Part shown: positions 7,417-14,790 of the stretch, piece by piece | Numbering within the stretch: the stretch's first letter is position 1 | How the letters are laid out: every line of letters begins with the position of its first letter | Source of the DNA: an uncultured Desulfovibrio sp. | GTDB taxonomy: Bacteria > Desulfobacterota > Desulfovibrionia > Desulfovibrionales > Desulfovibrionaceae | Length of the DNA: 15,089 bases | Reading direction: 5' to 3' | Assembly (NCBI GenBank): GCA_945871415.1 | Contig: CAMBWG010000013.1 | Location: forward strand, 1-15,089 | Translations under genes and position numbers: made by a program | Notes under the pieces: model-generated | Told to the model about the DNA's origin: nothing | The model's input: only the letters and a program-made list of their open reading frames with translations | Databases searched by the model: none

Positions 7417-8355
7417 ATGGAAGCCGTAGGGTTCGAAGAGTATCTGGCGGCGCTGCTGCATGCGCCCCGTCCCCGCACGGGCGCCCTGGCCTTCTACGAT
7501 CACCGCGTCGGCAGAATTTGCACGGATCAGCGTCTCCTTTTTCTCCCGCTGGACGATCATCTCTGTCTGCGCGGCGACGGTCTGTTTGAAAGTCTGGCCT
7601 GCCGGGAACGCGTCATCTTTGCTCTGGACGATCATCTGGCGCGTCTGCGCGAGGGCGCGGAGGCTCTGCGTCTGGAGCCCCCCTGCTCCTGGGAGGAAAT
7701 GCGGGCGCGGATTGTGGATGTGGCCCGCGCCGCCGGGCGGGATGACTGCGGTCTGCGCGTGCTGCTGGGGCGCGGTCCCGGAGGCTTCGGCATTGCGCCG
7801 TCCGAGTGTCCGGTTTCCAGCCTGTATATCATTGCGCTGGAAAGCAGCCCCACGCGGCCGGAAGTCCTTGAAAAGGGGCTTTCCGCCTTTGCCAGCGCCA
7901 TTCCTCCCAAGCAGCCCTATCTGGCGCGCATCAAGAGCAACAACTATCTGCCCAATGTGCTTATGGCGCGGGAGGCGGCGGAACGCGGTCTGGATGTGGC
8001 CGTGGCCTTTGACGAGCAGGGGCGCATGTGCGAGGCCGCCATTGCCAGCGTCGGCATTGTCGATGCCGAAGGCGCGCTTGTCTGCCCGCCGCCGGAGCGC
8101 ATTCTTGCGGGAACATCCATGCGGGCGGCTCTTGCGGCGGCGCAGGCTCGCGGCATGACCGTCCTGCGTCGCGACATTGCGCGCAACGACATTGCGCATG
8201 CGCGGGAAATGCTGATCTTTACCAGCGCCAGTCTCTGTCTTTCCCTGACATCTTTTGACGGCGCGCCCGTAGGTGACGGCAGGCCGGGTCCCGTGGCCTC
8301 TCAGCTGCGGGAAGATGTTTTGCGCATCATGCTTCGCGAGGGGACGTCCTTCTGA
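7417..8355 (+). CDS. Class IV (fold-type IV) PLP-dependent aminotransferase
   Basis: A 312-residue protein of the branched-chain aminotransferase/D-amino-acid aminotransferase/aminodeoxychorismate lyase family. Visible marks are GDGLFESL (53-60), DDHLARL (71-77), the PLP Lys173 in RIKSNNYLPN (171-180), Glu206 in CEAAIASVGIV (205-215), and the PLP-phosphate loop ILAGTSMR (229-236). The Glu206 motif is looser than the usual E-(T/G)-S/T-x-x-N form, since the Asn is missing, so the exact substrate cannot be called; 4-amino-4-deoxychorismate lyase (folate synthesis) and an amino-acid aminotransferase both fit. The ATG at 7417 has GAGGTGAG (7403-7410) six bases upstream. The stop codon overlaps the glycosyltransferase start by one base (TGATG), implying coupled translation. 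Confidence 0.88.
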   Translation: MEAVGFEEYLAALLHAPRPRTGALAFYDHRVGRICTDQRLLFLPLDDHLCLRGDGLFESLACRERVIFALDDHLARLREGAEALRLEPPCSWEEMRARIVDVARAAGRDDCGLRVLLGRGPGGFGIAPSECPVSSLYIIALESSPTRPEVLEKGLSAFASAIPPKQPYLARIKSNNYLPNVLMAREAAERGLDVAVAFDEQGRMCEAAIASVGIVDAEGALVCPPPERILAGTSMRAALAAAQARGMTVLRRDIARNDIAHAREMLIFTSASLCLSLTSFDGAPVGDGRPGPVASQLREDVLRIMLREGTSF

Positions 8356-9584
8356 TGCGCTGTCTGCTGCTGGCTCTGGAAAGTACGGGCGCACGTCCTC
8401 TGGAACGCCGCATGGAAGCGCGTATGGTGCTGACCGTGGCGCGCGTCATGCGCGACGGCGGCCGTATGGCGCCGTTTGTGGTATGCTCGCGCGGCGGTAT
8501 GCTGGAAGATGCTCTGCGTACTCAGAAAATACCGCATCTTGCGGTTGGAACAGGATTTTCAGCCGAGGCGCTGGCCGCTCTGCGTCTGCGCTGGCATTGT
8601 CGTCACTGGCGGGGGCTGCTGATTCAGACCTTCGGGCAGGCGTCCGTCTCGCTTGGGAACTCGGTGCGCCGTCTGCGCCCGAAGGGGACAACTCTGCTGG
8701 CGCATGCCTTTCTCATGTCGCCCCCTTCGCGCAACCTGCTCCAGGGGCGCTGGCTGCATACCCTTGCCGCTGCGGACTGCATTCTTTGCGGTTCCGGTCA
8801 TGTGCGGGATCGCCTTGCGGAGCATCAGGTGGATGCTCCGACGCCGCAGGGCCCGTCGGAACGCCGCCTGCGCCTGCTGCCGCCTTGTGTGGACGGCGAA
8901 AGCGCGCATCTGCTGGAAGTGACGCCCGCCGCTGCCGAGGATGGACAGCGTTTTATTTTCTGCATGCGGGAAAGTCTGCTGCCCCGTTCCGGCGCGACGC
9001 TGGTGACGCGGGCTATGGCCGCCCTGTGGCAGCGTACGGATTTACCGCCCTGGGAAGTGCGCCTTTACGGCGGCGGCGACAGATTTGTGGAAGTCTTTGA
9101 AGAAGCGCGCGCTCTTGGCGTTACGTCGCGCCTGTCGCTGCTGAGCGATCAGGATTGTGACATCATGACGTCGGCTCTGGGACAGGCGCATGCCTTTCTT
9201 GTGCCCGGCAGCTCGCCGGAAGAAGCGCCGGTGACGCTCTGGGCAGGCCCGGCCGCCGGTTTACCCGCCATTGTCAGTCGCGGGCCGCTCCATGAGGAGC
9301 GGTTGCGAGGGTGCGAAGACGCCGTCCTGTTCTTTGATGAAGGCAATCCGCAGGCTCTGGCCGAAGCCATGATTACGCTCATGCAGGACGCTTCCTTGCG
9401 CCGGGAGCTTGCGCTGCGCGGGCGGAAAGCCGTCCTGCGTCATCTGCCGGACGACGCGGCCCGGGAATTGTGCGCGTTCTTTGAAAGCTGGTATACGCGG
9501 CGCGGCTGGGTCGTGCAGCCCGAACCGGCCGCCGCTCCTTCAAAAGAAAAGAGCGGGGAGGACACGCCCCCCGCCGACAGTTAG
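8355..9584 (+). CDS. GT-B fold glycosyltransferase (GT4-like)
   Basis: A 409-residue predicted cytosolic glycosyltransferase. The C-terminal half has the shape of a GT1/GT4 donor domain: the strand VRLYGGGDR (235-243), FLVPGSSPEEAPVTLWAG (281-298) with the acidic pair at 289-290, AAGLPAIVSR (300-309), and the closing FFDEGNPQALAEAM (326-339). The N-terminal half is poorly conserved, as usual for the acceptor domain, and shows no membrane helix. The last 25 residues are Pro/Ala/Glu-rich and probably disordered. GAGGGGA before the ATG acts as a ribosome site inside the aminotransferase gene. A weak GCGGGG/CCCCGC hairpin overlaps the 3' end. Sugar donor and acceptor are unknown; with the hexapeptide acyltransferase nearby, surface glycan or glycolipid synthesis is a reasonable guess. 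Confidence 0.8.
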   Translation: MRCLLLALESTGARPLERRMEARMVLTVARVMRDGGRMAPFVVCSRGGMLEDALRTQKIPHLAVGTGFSAEALAALRLRWHCRHWRGLLIQTFGQASVSLGNSVRRLRPKGTTLLAHAFLMSPPSRNLLQGRWLHTLAAADCILCGSGHVRDRLAEHQVDAPTPQGPSERRLRLLPPCVDGESAHLLEVTPAAAEDGQRFIFCMRESLLPRSGATLVTRAMAALWQRTDLPPWEVRLYGGGDRFVEVFEEARALGVTSRLSLLSDQDCDIMTSALGQAHAFLVPGSSPEEAPVTLWAGPAAGLPAIVSRGPLHEERLRGCEDAVLFFDEGNPQALAEAMITLMQDASLRRELALRGRKAVLRHLPDDAARELCAFFESWYTRRGWVVQPEPAAAPSKEKSGEDTPPADS

Positions 9585-9707
9585 AGATTCTTTTTATTGG
9601 GAGAAGGGAAAGCCCTCATCTCTGCTGTCGATGCCCGTAGCTTCCTTCGTCGCAACGGGCACGGCCCGCGGCCGCCATCCGGTCGCCGCCGGCGCAAGAG
9701 GGGCCCA

Positions 9708-9726
9708 GCCTTTCCGAAGGAAAGGC
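9708..9726. terminator. Perfect 8-bp hairpin, possible terminator
   Basis: GCCTTTCC and GGAAAGGC flank a GAA triloop, followed by GTTCTTGT. The stem is perfect but the T-tract is interrupted, so it may be a weak terminator for the aminotransferase-glycosyltransferase unit or part of repeat B1. Confidence 0.45.
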
Positions 9727-9743
9727 GTTCTTGTAGTTCTGCC

Positions 9744-9836
9744 CCCAAGCCCCCCATCCCTTCCCCGGCGCGCTTTGTCCGGGAATATGCGGCGTTGTGA
9801 GGATTCCGTCGTTTTTCCCGTCGGTCATTGCCCCCG
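9744..9836 (+). repeat. Dispersed repeat family B, copy B1
   Basis: Its core at 9744-9776 matches 14842-14874 at 31 of 33 bases (both read AAGCCCCCCATCCCTTCCCC in the middle). A second block at 9819-9836 matches 14939-14956 at 15 of 18 bases, in the same order and orientation. The stretch between the blocks is 42 bases here and 64 in the other copy. Both copies lie downstream of a plus-strand gene. Non-coding; role unknown. Confidence 0.75.
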
Positions 9837-9936
9837 ACAGTATGCAGGACAGGAGCGGTTGGCGCAAAAAATCTGCGCACCCTCCGTCTGTCTCTCCGAA
9901 CACGACCGTTGCGGTCAGAAACCTTTTCGAGCCTTC

Positions 9937-10848
9937 ATGAAGTGCAAAATTTGTAAGGAAACAGCCGTGGTGGCGCTGCGCAGCCACAATGCGGCTTTTT
10001 GTGCCGAGTGCTACAAGGATTTTTTTGCCCGCCAGGTGGAACGCGGCATAGAAAGCCAGAAGCTGTTTACCCGTGAGGAAAAGATTCTTGTGGCCCTGTC
10101 CGGCGGCAAGGATTCTCTGGCGCTTATGCTGGAGCTGGCGCGACAGGGCTACAACGTGACCGGTCTGCATATTGATCTGGGCATTCCGGGGTCTTCCCCG
10201 GCGGCGCGCGGCGTGGTGGAACGCTTCTGCGCCCGGCACGGGTTGAAGCTCATGGTAAAGGAAATGGCGGCCGAAGGTCTGGCCATTCCCGATGTAAAGG
10301 AGCGTCTCCGGCGGCCTGTATGCTCGGCCTGCGGCAAGATCAAGCGACACTTTTTCAACAAGGCCGCGCTGGACGGCGGTTTTGACGCTCTGGCAACCGG
10401 GCATAACCTGGATGACGAGGCGGCCCGTCTTTTCAGCAATACCCTGCGCTGGGATACGGCTTATCTGTCGGATCAGGGGCCGCGTCTGGACGGCGAAGAT
10501 GGCTTTGCCCGCAAGGTCAAGCCTCTCTGGCGTCTGACGGAATTTGAAACGGCCAATTACGCTTTCCTCATGGGCATAGAGCATCATTACGCCCCCTGCC
10601 CCTACAGTCCCGGTGCGAGCTTCACCACGCTCAAGGGGTTGCTGCAGCGCCTTGAAGCCGCCATGCCGGGCCGTAAACTGGACTTCTATCAGGGTTTTCT
10701 CAAGCGCGGCCGCCCTGTCTTTGCCCGTCGGGAAGAAGAGGAGGGGCTGGAGCTGGCTCCCTGTGAATCCTGCGGCTATCCCACGTCCTCCGGTGATCTC
10801 TGCGGTGTGTGCCGCATCCGAGAGGCCCTGAAGGAGGCACAGGCATGA
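9937..10848 (+). CDS. TtuA-like tRNA thiolation enzyme (PP-loop ATPase)
   Basis: A 303-residue member of the TtcA/TtuA/Ncs6 group, which adenylates a tRNA base and inserts sulfur. The N-terminal zinc finger has Cys3, Cys6, His17, Cys22 and Cys25. The PP-loop is LSGGKDS (54-60). The pair Cys129/Cys132 (CSAC) and Cys221 (CPY) match the three ligands of the TtuA [4Fe-4S] cluster. GHNLDDEA is at 155-162, and a C-terminal zinc finger has Cys276, Cys279, Cys289 and Cys292. Two zinc fingers plus the three-Cys cluster point to the TtuA-like branch rather than TtcA. ATG at 9937 starts the family's MKCxxC opening, but its ribosome site is weak (CGAG); TTG at 9859 is in frame with AGGAG only three bases away and seems less likely. 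The stop overlaps the acyltransferase start by 4 bases. The target base is inferred, not shown. Confidence 0.88.
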   Translation: MKCKICKETAVVALRSHNAAFCAECYKDFFARQVERGIESQKLFTREEKILVALSGGKDSLALMLELARQGYNVTGLHIDLGIPGSSPAARGVVERFCARHGLKLMVKEMAAEGLAIPDVKERLRRPVCSACGKIKRHFFNKAALDGGFDALATGHNLDDEAARLFSNTLRWDTAYLSDQGPRLDGEDGFARKVKPLWRLTEFETANYAFLMGIEHHYAPCPYSPGASFTTLKGLLQRLEAAMPGRKLDFYQGFLKRGRPVFARREEEEGLELAPCESCGYPTSSGDLCGVCRIREALKEAQA

Positions 10849-11507
10849 GCCTTCTGCAGAAAGCCCTGCGCTACGGACTGACGCCGGGTAATGTTATTTC
10901 CTGGCTTTCGTTGCAGCATATGCGTTTCTGGGGCGTTGTGCTGGGCACGTTGCGTCTGCGCTGCAAGGCCGCATTGCTGGGCGTGCGTCTCGGGCGCGGT
11001 GTGCGCGCCCACGGCCCCGTAGGGCTGCTGCGCTGGCCCGGCAGCCGCATGGAGATCGGGGACGGCGTCAGTATCATTTCTTCCTGGCGACGCGCCACGG
11101 CCTGCACGCTGGCCGCGCCCACGCGTCTGCGTACCTTCGGCCCGCAGGCCGTCATCAGTATCGGGCCCGGCTGCGAATTGTCGGGAACCTCCATTGCGGT
11201 ACGCTCCACTTCCGTGACGCTCGGACGTCAGGTGCTGCTGGGCCCCAATTGCGTTATTGCGGATGCCGATTTCCATGCGCCGTGGCCGCCGGAAAGCAGG
11301 GCGACCGCCCCGGGCACGGAACGTGATCGGCCCGTGCAGATTGATGATTACGTCTGGATCGGCATGAACTGTCAGATACTCAAGGGTGTGCATATCGGTC
11401 GCGGGGCCATTATCGGCGCGGGCAGTGTGGTGACGCGGGATATACCGCCGCACTGTCTGGCTGCGGGTAATCCCGCACGCGTTATCCGGTCGCTGGAGAG
11501 TGAATAG
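10845..11507 (+). CDS. Hexapeptide-repeat (left-handed beta-helix) acyltransferase
   Basis: A 220-residue O-acetyl/acyltransferase of the maltose/galactoside acetyltransferase type. Hexapeptide turns run from about residue 70 to 200 (for example IGDGVSII, VTLGRQVLLGPNCVIAD and VHIGRGAIIGAGSVV). The likely catalytic His144 is in DADFHAPW, followed by an insertion loop (145-163) and PVQIDDYVWIGMNCQI. The C-terminal DIPPHCLAAGNPARVIR is a family hallmark. The N-terminal 50 residues are hydrophobic and basic, and may hold the protein near the membrane. The ATG at 10845 has a strong AAGGAGG (10831-10837) seven bases upstream, inside the TtuA-like gene, which it overlaps by 4 bases. The likely acceptor is a surface sugar or lipid sugar, inferred from the nearby glycosyltransferase. 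The stop TAG is the first triplet of repeat copy A3. Confidence 0.9.
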   Translation: MSLLQKALRYGLTPGNVISWLSLQHMRFWGVVLGTLRLRCKAALLGVRLGRGVRAHGPVGLLRWPGSRMEIGDGVSIISSWRRATACTLAAPTRLRTFGPQAVISIGPGCELSGTSIAVRSTSVTLGRQVLLGPNCVIADADFHAPWPPESRATAPGTERDRPVQIDDYVWIGMNCQILKGVHIGRGAIIGAGSVVTRDIPPHCLAAGNPARVIRSLESE

Positions 11508-11662
11508 AGCATTCAGAGCGTTTCAACTTTGAAAAAAGTGAAACGCGAGGCGGCGGCACAGCGCCGCCCGGCTCGAAGTGAGCGGAAAAGGCGCCTTTTT
11601 TCCGCGAAACGACAGGCCGTAATGGTGTAAAACGCCCAGCGTTTCAAACTGAAAATGCTCTA
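11505..11662 (-). repeat. Dispersed palindromic repeat family A, copy A3
   Basis: About 158 bp, the longest and best-bounded copy: it starts TAGAGCATT and ends AATGCTCTA, an inverted terminal match. Inside are the paired blocks GCGTTTCAACTTTG/AAAAAAGTGAAACGC, a GGCGGC/GCCGCC hairpin, a GCGGAAAA/TTTTCCGC hairpin around GGCGCC, and the family core (reverse complement, about 11602-11620). The 11-bp stem seen in A1 and A2 is damaged here in one arm. Relative to A2 it is inverted, so the opposite end abuts the preceding gene and gives that gene its TAG. The 76 bp from here to the helicase start hold only its ribosome site. Confidence 0.86.
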
Positions 11663-11738
11663 GGGAGCCTGTTCCCCGGCATTCTGCTTCAGGTTGTACA
11701 ATCCGGCGGCGTGGGCTGTTTTCGACAGGAGAGACAAC

Positions 11739-14700
11739 GTGGCCTTACAACAGGGTGATGTCGGGGAATATGTGCGGGCGCTGCTGGCCTCGGAGCGTCT
11801 GGGCGGACAGGTACGGCATCATCGCTGTCTGCCGGCGCGAGAGGCGGAGTATGGTCAGTGCCGTCTGCCGTGGCCGCAGGCCGTGGAAAAGGCGCTGCGC
11901 GGGCGCGGCCTTGAAAAGGGGAGCGGGAGCCTTTACAGCCATCAGGCCGCGGCGACGGATCTTGTCCGAAGCGGCCGCAGCATTGTTGTGGCAACGCCCA
12001 CGGCCAGCGGCAAGAGCCTGATCTACAGCCTGCCCGTCCTGGCGGACTTTCTGCGCGATCCTGATGCCCGGGCGCTGTACCTCTTTCCCCTCAAAGCGCT
12101 GGCGCAGGATCAGGCGGCGGCCTTCCAGTCCCTGACGGAGGCCTGGCCGAAGGAGGCGCGTCCGTCCATTGCGCTTTATGACGGCGATACGTCGGATTAT
12201 GCCCGGCGCAAGATTCGGCTTCAGCCGCCCGCAGTCCTGATCAGCAATCCCGAAATGCTCCACCTTGGTATTTTGCCGCATCATGAACAATGGGCCCCCT
12301 TTCTGGCGGGCCTTTCTCATATTGTCGTTGACGAAGCTCATGTATATCGCGGCGTTTTCGGCGCGCACATGGCGGGGGTATTCCGCCGTCTGACGCGGTT
12401 GGCAGCCCGCTACGGAGCCGATCCGACCTTCATCTTCTGCACGGCGACCGTAGGCAACCCCGGGGAGCTGGCAGCGGCGCTGTCCGGTTTGCCGCTCCCC
12501 GGAGCCGGCGATACGAACGGCCGCGCGCCTGTTGTGCTGGATCGTTCCGGGGCTCCGCAGGGGGCGCGGCATTATATCTTTCTCGAACCGCCGCAAAGTC
12601 CGGCCGGCGCGGCCATTGATTTGCTCAAGGCTGCCGTGGCGCGCGGTCTGCGTACCATTGTCTACTGCCGATCCCGGCGCATGACTGAACTGGTGAGCCT
12701 GTGGGCAGGCGCCGTGGAAGGCCCTCTTGCGGGGCGGATTTCTGCTTATCGGGCAGGCTTTCTGCCTGAGGAGAGACGCGAAATTGAAGCCCGTATGGCT
12801 TCGGGGGATCTGCTGGCCGTCATCTCCACCAGCGCCCTGGAGCTGGGCATAGACATTGGCGGGCTGGATGTCTGTATTCTGGTTGGCTACCCGGGAACAG
12901 TGACGGCAACCTTGCAGCGCGGCGGCCGCGTGGGGCGGGCTCTGCGGGAATCCGCCGTGGTGCTTGTGGCCGGAGATGATGCATTGGATCAATATTTTTT
13001 ACGACACCCGGACGATTTCTTTTCCCGGCCGCCGGAACTGGCCGTCGTCAACCCGGATAATACCGCCATTCTGGCGCGGCATCTGGAGTGCGCCGCCGCG
13101 GAACAGCCGCTGCGGGAGGGGGAACCCTGGCTGCAAGGCCGCGCAGTGCGCGAGGTACTGGAGGATTTGGAACGCAACGGCGATCTCCTGCGTTCTGCGG
13201 ATGAGACGCAATGGCTCGCTTCCCGCAAGCGTCCGCAACGTCATGTGGATTTGCGGGGCGCAGGCCGGAGTCTTGTTATTGAGGATATGGAAGGGGCTGT
13301 TATCGGTTCCATTGACAGCTTCCGGGCCTGGCGGGAAACGCATCAGGGAGCGGTCTACCTGCACAGAGGCCGCACTTATGTTATTGAGGAACTTGATACG
13401 GAACGCGGCTGTGTAAAGGCGCGCCCGGCAAAGGTGTCCTATTTTACCCGGACGCGGGGATCCAAGACTACCGAGATCCTGGAGGAGCGGGCGCGGCAGG
13501 CTGTGGGACGCGCGGCCGTCTGCTTCGGACGTCTGCGTATTACGGACAGGGTGACAGGCTACGAGCGGCGTTCCACATCAGGTAATCGCCTCCTGACCAT
13601 TGTACCGCTGGACGTTCCGCCGCATGTCTTTGAAACTGAGGGGCTCTGGTATGTCTTCCCTGATTCCTGCCGGGAACGCATGGAAGAACAGTTTCTTCAT
13701 TTTATGGGCAGCCTCCATGCGGTGGAACATGCGGCTATCGGGATGCTGCCGCTGGAAGTTATGGCGGACCGGAATGATTTTGGCGGAATTTCCACCCCGC
13801 TGCATCCGCAGGCGGGACATGCCTGCGTCTTTATTTATGACGCCTTACCCGGCGGGGCGGGGCTGGCGCGGGAGGCCTTTTCCCGGGCCAGGGATTTACT
13901 CTCAGTCACCCGGGACGTGATTCTTTCCTGCCCTTGTGAGGACGGCTGTCCATCCTGCGTGCATTCTCCCAAGTGCGGTTCCGGGAATCGCCCCATCAGT
14001 AAGGCCGGAGCCGTTGCTCTGTTACAGGATGTACTGGCTGATGCCGAAGACGGCGAAGGAAAAGCGTTTGCCGCCACGTTGTCATTCAGTCCGACAGTAA
14101 GTACATCTGTGACTTTCCTGCCAACAGAAAAAACTGAAAATTCAGTGTTTCCCGTGAAACGTGTAACCGACGGTAGTCAGGCCGTGTTTCCCGTGGAACA
14201 TGATAAAGAAAGTGCTGCTGCAAGTCTCGGTCGGGATATTGTCTTTGACGTAGAAACACGTCGCAGCGCGGCGGAGGTCGGCGGCTGGCATCTGGCGTCA
14301 AAAATGGGTGTCAGCATTCTGGTTGCTTATGACAGCCTGACCCAAAGCTGCAGCAGCTATACACAGGATAGATTATCTGACTTCTTTTCTTTGCTGCACG
14401 AGGCGGATGTCATCGTCGGCTTTAATTCCCTGCGTTTTGATTGTGCGGTTCTCCAGCCCTTTGCTCCTTATAATCTTGCGACGCTGCCGCATGTGGATCT
14501 TCTGCGACGCATACAGGATACTCTGCATTATCGTGTTTCACTGGATAATGTGGCACAGGCTACGCTGGATGCTCCCAAGAGCGCCGACGGGCTGCAGGCG
14601 CTGCAATGGTGGAAGGAAGGCCGCCTTGATAAAATCGAAGCCTATTGCCGGGATGATGTGCTGCTGACGCAGCGCCTGTATTGCTTCGGACTGGAGCACG

Positions 14701-14765
14701 GTTTTGTGCTGTTCCGCAATAAGGCAGGGCAGCGCGTCCGCGTGCCGGTTAATTTTGCAGTATGA
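11739..14765 (+). CDS. MrfA/YprA-like DEAH helicase fused to DEDD exonuclease
   Basis: A 1008-residue predicted DNA-repair protein. Helicase motifs: ATPTASGKS (85-93), LFPLKALAQDQ (115-125), SNPEML (169-174), DEAH (198-201), CTATVGNP (234-241), YCRSRR (309-314), ALELGIDIGGLD (366-377) and QRGGRVGR (393-400). Next comes the MrfA-type C-terminal domain: HAVEHA (660-665), FIYDALPGGAGLAREAF (698-714), and Cys731, Cys733, Cys737, Cys740 and Cys746, likely metal or Fe-S ligands. After a linker (about 770-830) an RNase H-like exonuclease domain has FDVET (836-840), FNSLRFD (895-901) and YCRDDVLLT (969-977), the DEDD residues of MrfB/YprB-like nucleases. In Bacillus, MrfA and MrfB are separate partners in mitomycin-damage repair, so one chain probably couples unwinding and 3'-5' degradation. 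GTG at 11739 has AGGAG seven bases upstream; an in-frame TTG at 11694 has no proper ribosome site. Confidence 0.9.
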   Translation: MALQQGDVGEYVRALLASERLGGQVRHHRCLPAREAEYGQCRLPWPQAVEKALRGRGLEKGSGSLYSHQAAATDLVRSGRSIVVATPTASGKSLIYSLPVLADFLRDPDARALYLFPLKALAQDQAAAFQSLTEAWPKEARPSIALYDGDTSDYARRKIRLQPPAVLISNPEMLHLGILPHHEQWAPFLAGLSHIVVDEAHVYRGVFGAHMAGVFRRLTRLAARYGADPTFIFCTATVGNPGELAAALSGLPLPGAGDTNGRAPVVLDRSGAPQGARHYIFLEPPQSPAGAAIDLLKAAVARGLRTIVYCRSRRMTELVSLWAGAVEGPLAGRISAYRAGFLPEERREIEARMASGDLLAVISTSALELGIDIGGLDVCILVGYPGTVTATLQRGGRVGRALRESAVVLVAGDDALDQYFLRHPDDFFSRPPELAVVNPDNTAILARHLECAAAEQPLREGEPWLQGRAVREVLEDLERNGDLLRSADETQWLASRKRPQRHVDLRGAGRSLVIEDMEGAVIGSIDSFRAWRETHQGAVYLHRGRTYVIEELDTERGCVKARPAKVSYFTRTRGSKTTEILEERARQAVGRAAVCFGRLRITDRVTGYERRSTSGNRLLTIVPLDVPPHVFETEGLWYVFPDSCRERMEEQFLHFMGSLHAVEHAAIGMLPLEVMADRNDFGGISTPLHPQAGHACVFIYDALPGGAGLAREAFSRARDLLSVTRDVILSCPCEDGCPSCVHSPKCGSGNRPISKAGAVALLQDVLADAEDGEGKAFAATLSFSPTVSTSVTFLPTEKTENSVFPVKRVTDGSQAVFPVEHDKESAAASLGRDIVFDVETRRSAAEVGGWHLASKMGVSILVAYDSLTQSCSSYTQDRLSDFFSLLHEADVIVGFNSLRFDCAVLQPFAPYNLATLPHVDLLRRIQDTLHYRVSLDNVAQATLDAPKSADGLQALQWWKEGRLDKIEAYCRDDVLLTQRLYCFGLEHGFVLFRNKAGQRVRVPVNFAV
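14146..14161 (+). promoter_or_regulatory. parS-like site 1 (candidate ParB site)
   Basis: TGTTTCCCGTGAAACG matches the classical ParB site TGTTTCACGTGAAACA at 14 of 16 bases (C for A at position 7, G for A at 16). The right half-site GTGAAAC is intact. It lies in the linker-coding part of the helicase-exonuclease gene. A 6-bp inverted repeat, ACTGAA-AA-TTCAGT (14133-14146), abuts it. Confidence 0.45.
14185..14200 (+). promoter_or_regulatory. parS-like site 2 (candidate ParB site)
   Basis: TGTTTCCCGTGGAACA matches TGTTTCACGTGAAACA at 14 of 16 bases (C for A at position 7, G for A at 12). It starts 39 bp after site 1 in the same orientation and shares the same CCCGTG core. It codes VFPVEH, where site 1 codes VFPVKR. 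Confidence 0.45.
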
Positions 14766-14790
14766 GAATGACGCTGCGAGGATTCGTAAG

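Larger units (their letters stand above)
9585..9936. other. 352-bp non-coding gap with hairpins and repeat B1
   Basis: No convincing gene. It holds a T-rich stretch just after the glycosyltransferase stop, a very GC-rich segment (about 9655-9705), a perfect hairpin (9708-9726), repeat B1 (9744-9836), and a short GACCG/CGGTC stem at 9904-9916 ahead of the TtuA-like gene. Open frames run through it, but they lack a ribosome site and any family similarity. Confidence 0.6.

Noticed and set aside
7081..8394. A 437-codon open frame on the minus strand, antisense to the aminotransferase gene
   Set aside because: It mirrors a real plus-strand gene, runs across repeat copy A2, has low-complexity Arg/Gly/His-rich composition and matches no family I know. 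GC-rich genes often give such antisense frames.
4965..11662. CRISPR array as an explanation of the repeated palindromes
   Set aside because: The copies are kilobases apart, in both orientations, about 150 bp long and without regular spacers.
11694..11738. TTG start that would add 15 residues to the helicase
   Set aside because: No ribosome site at proper distance, while GTG at 11739 has AGGAG seven bases upstream.
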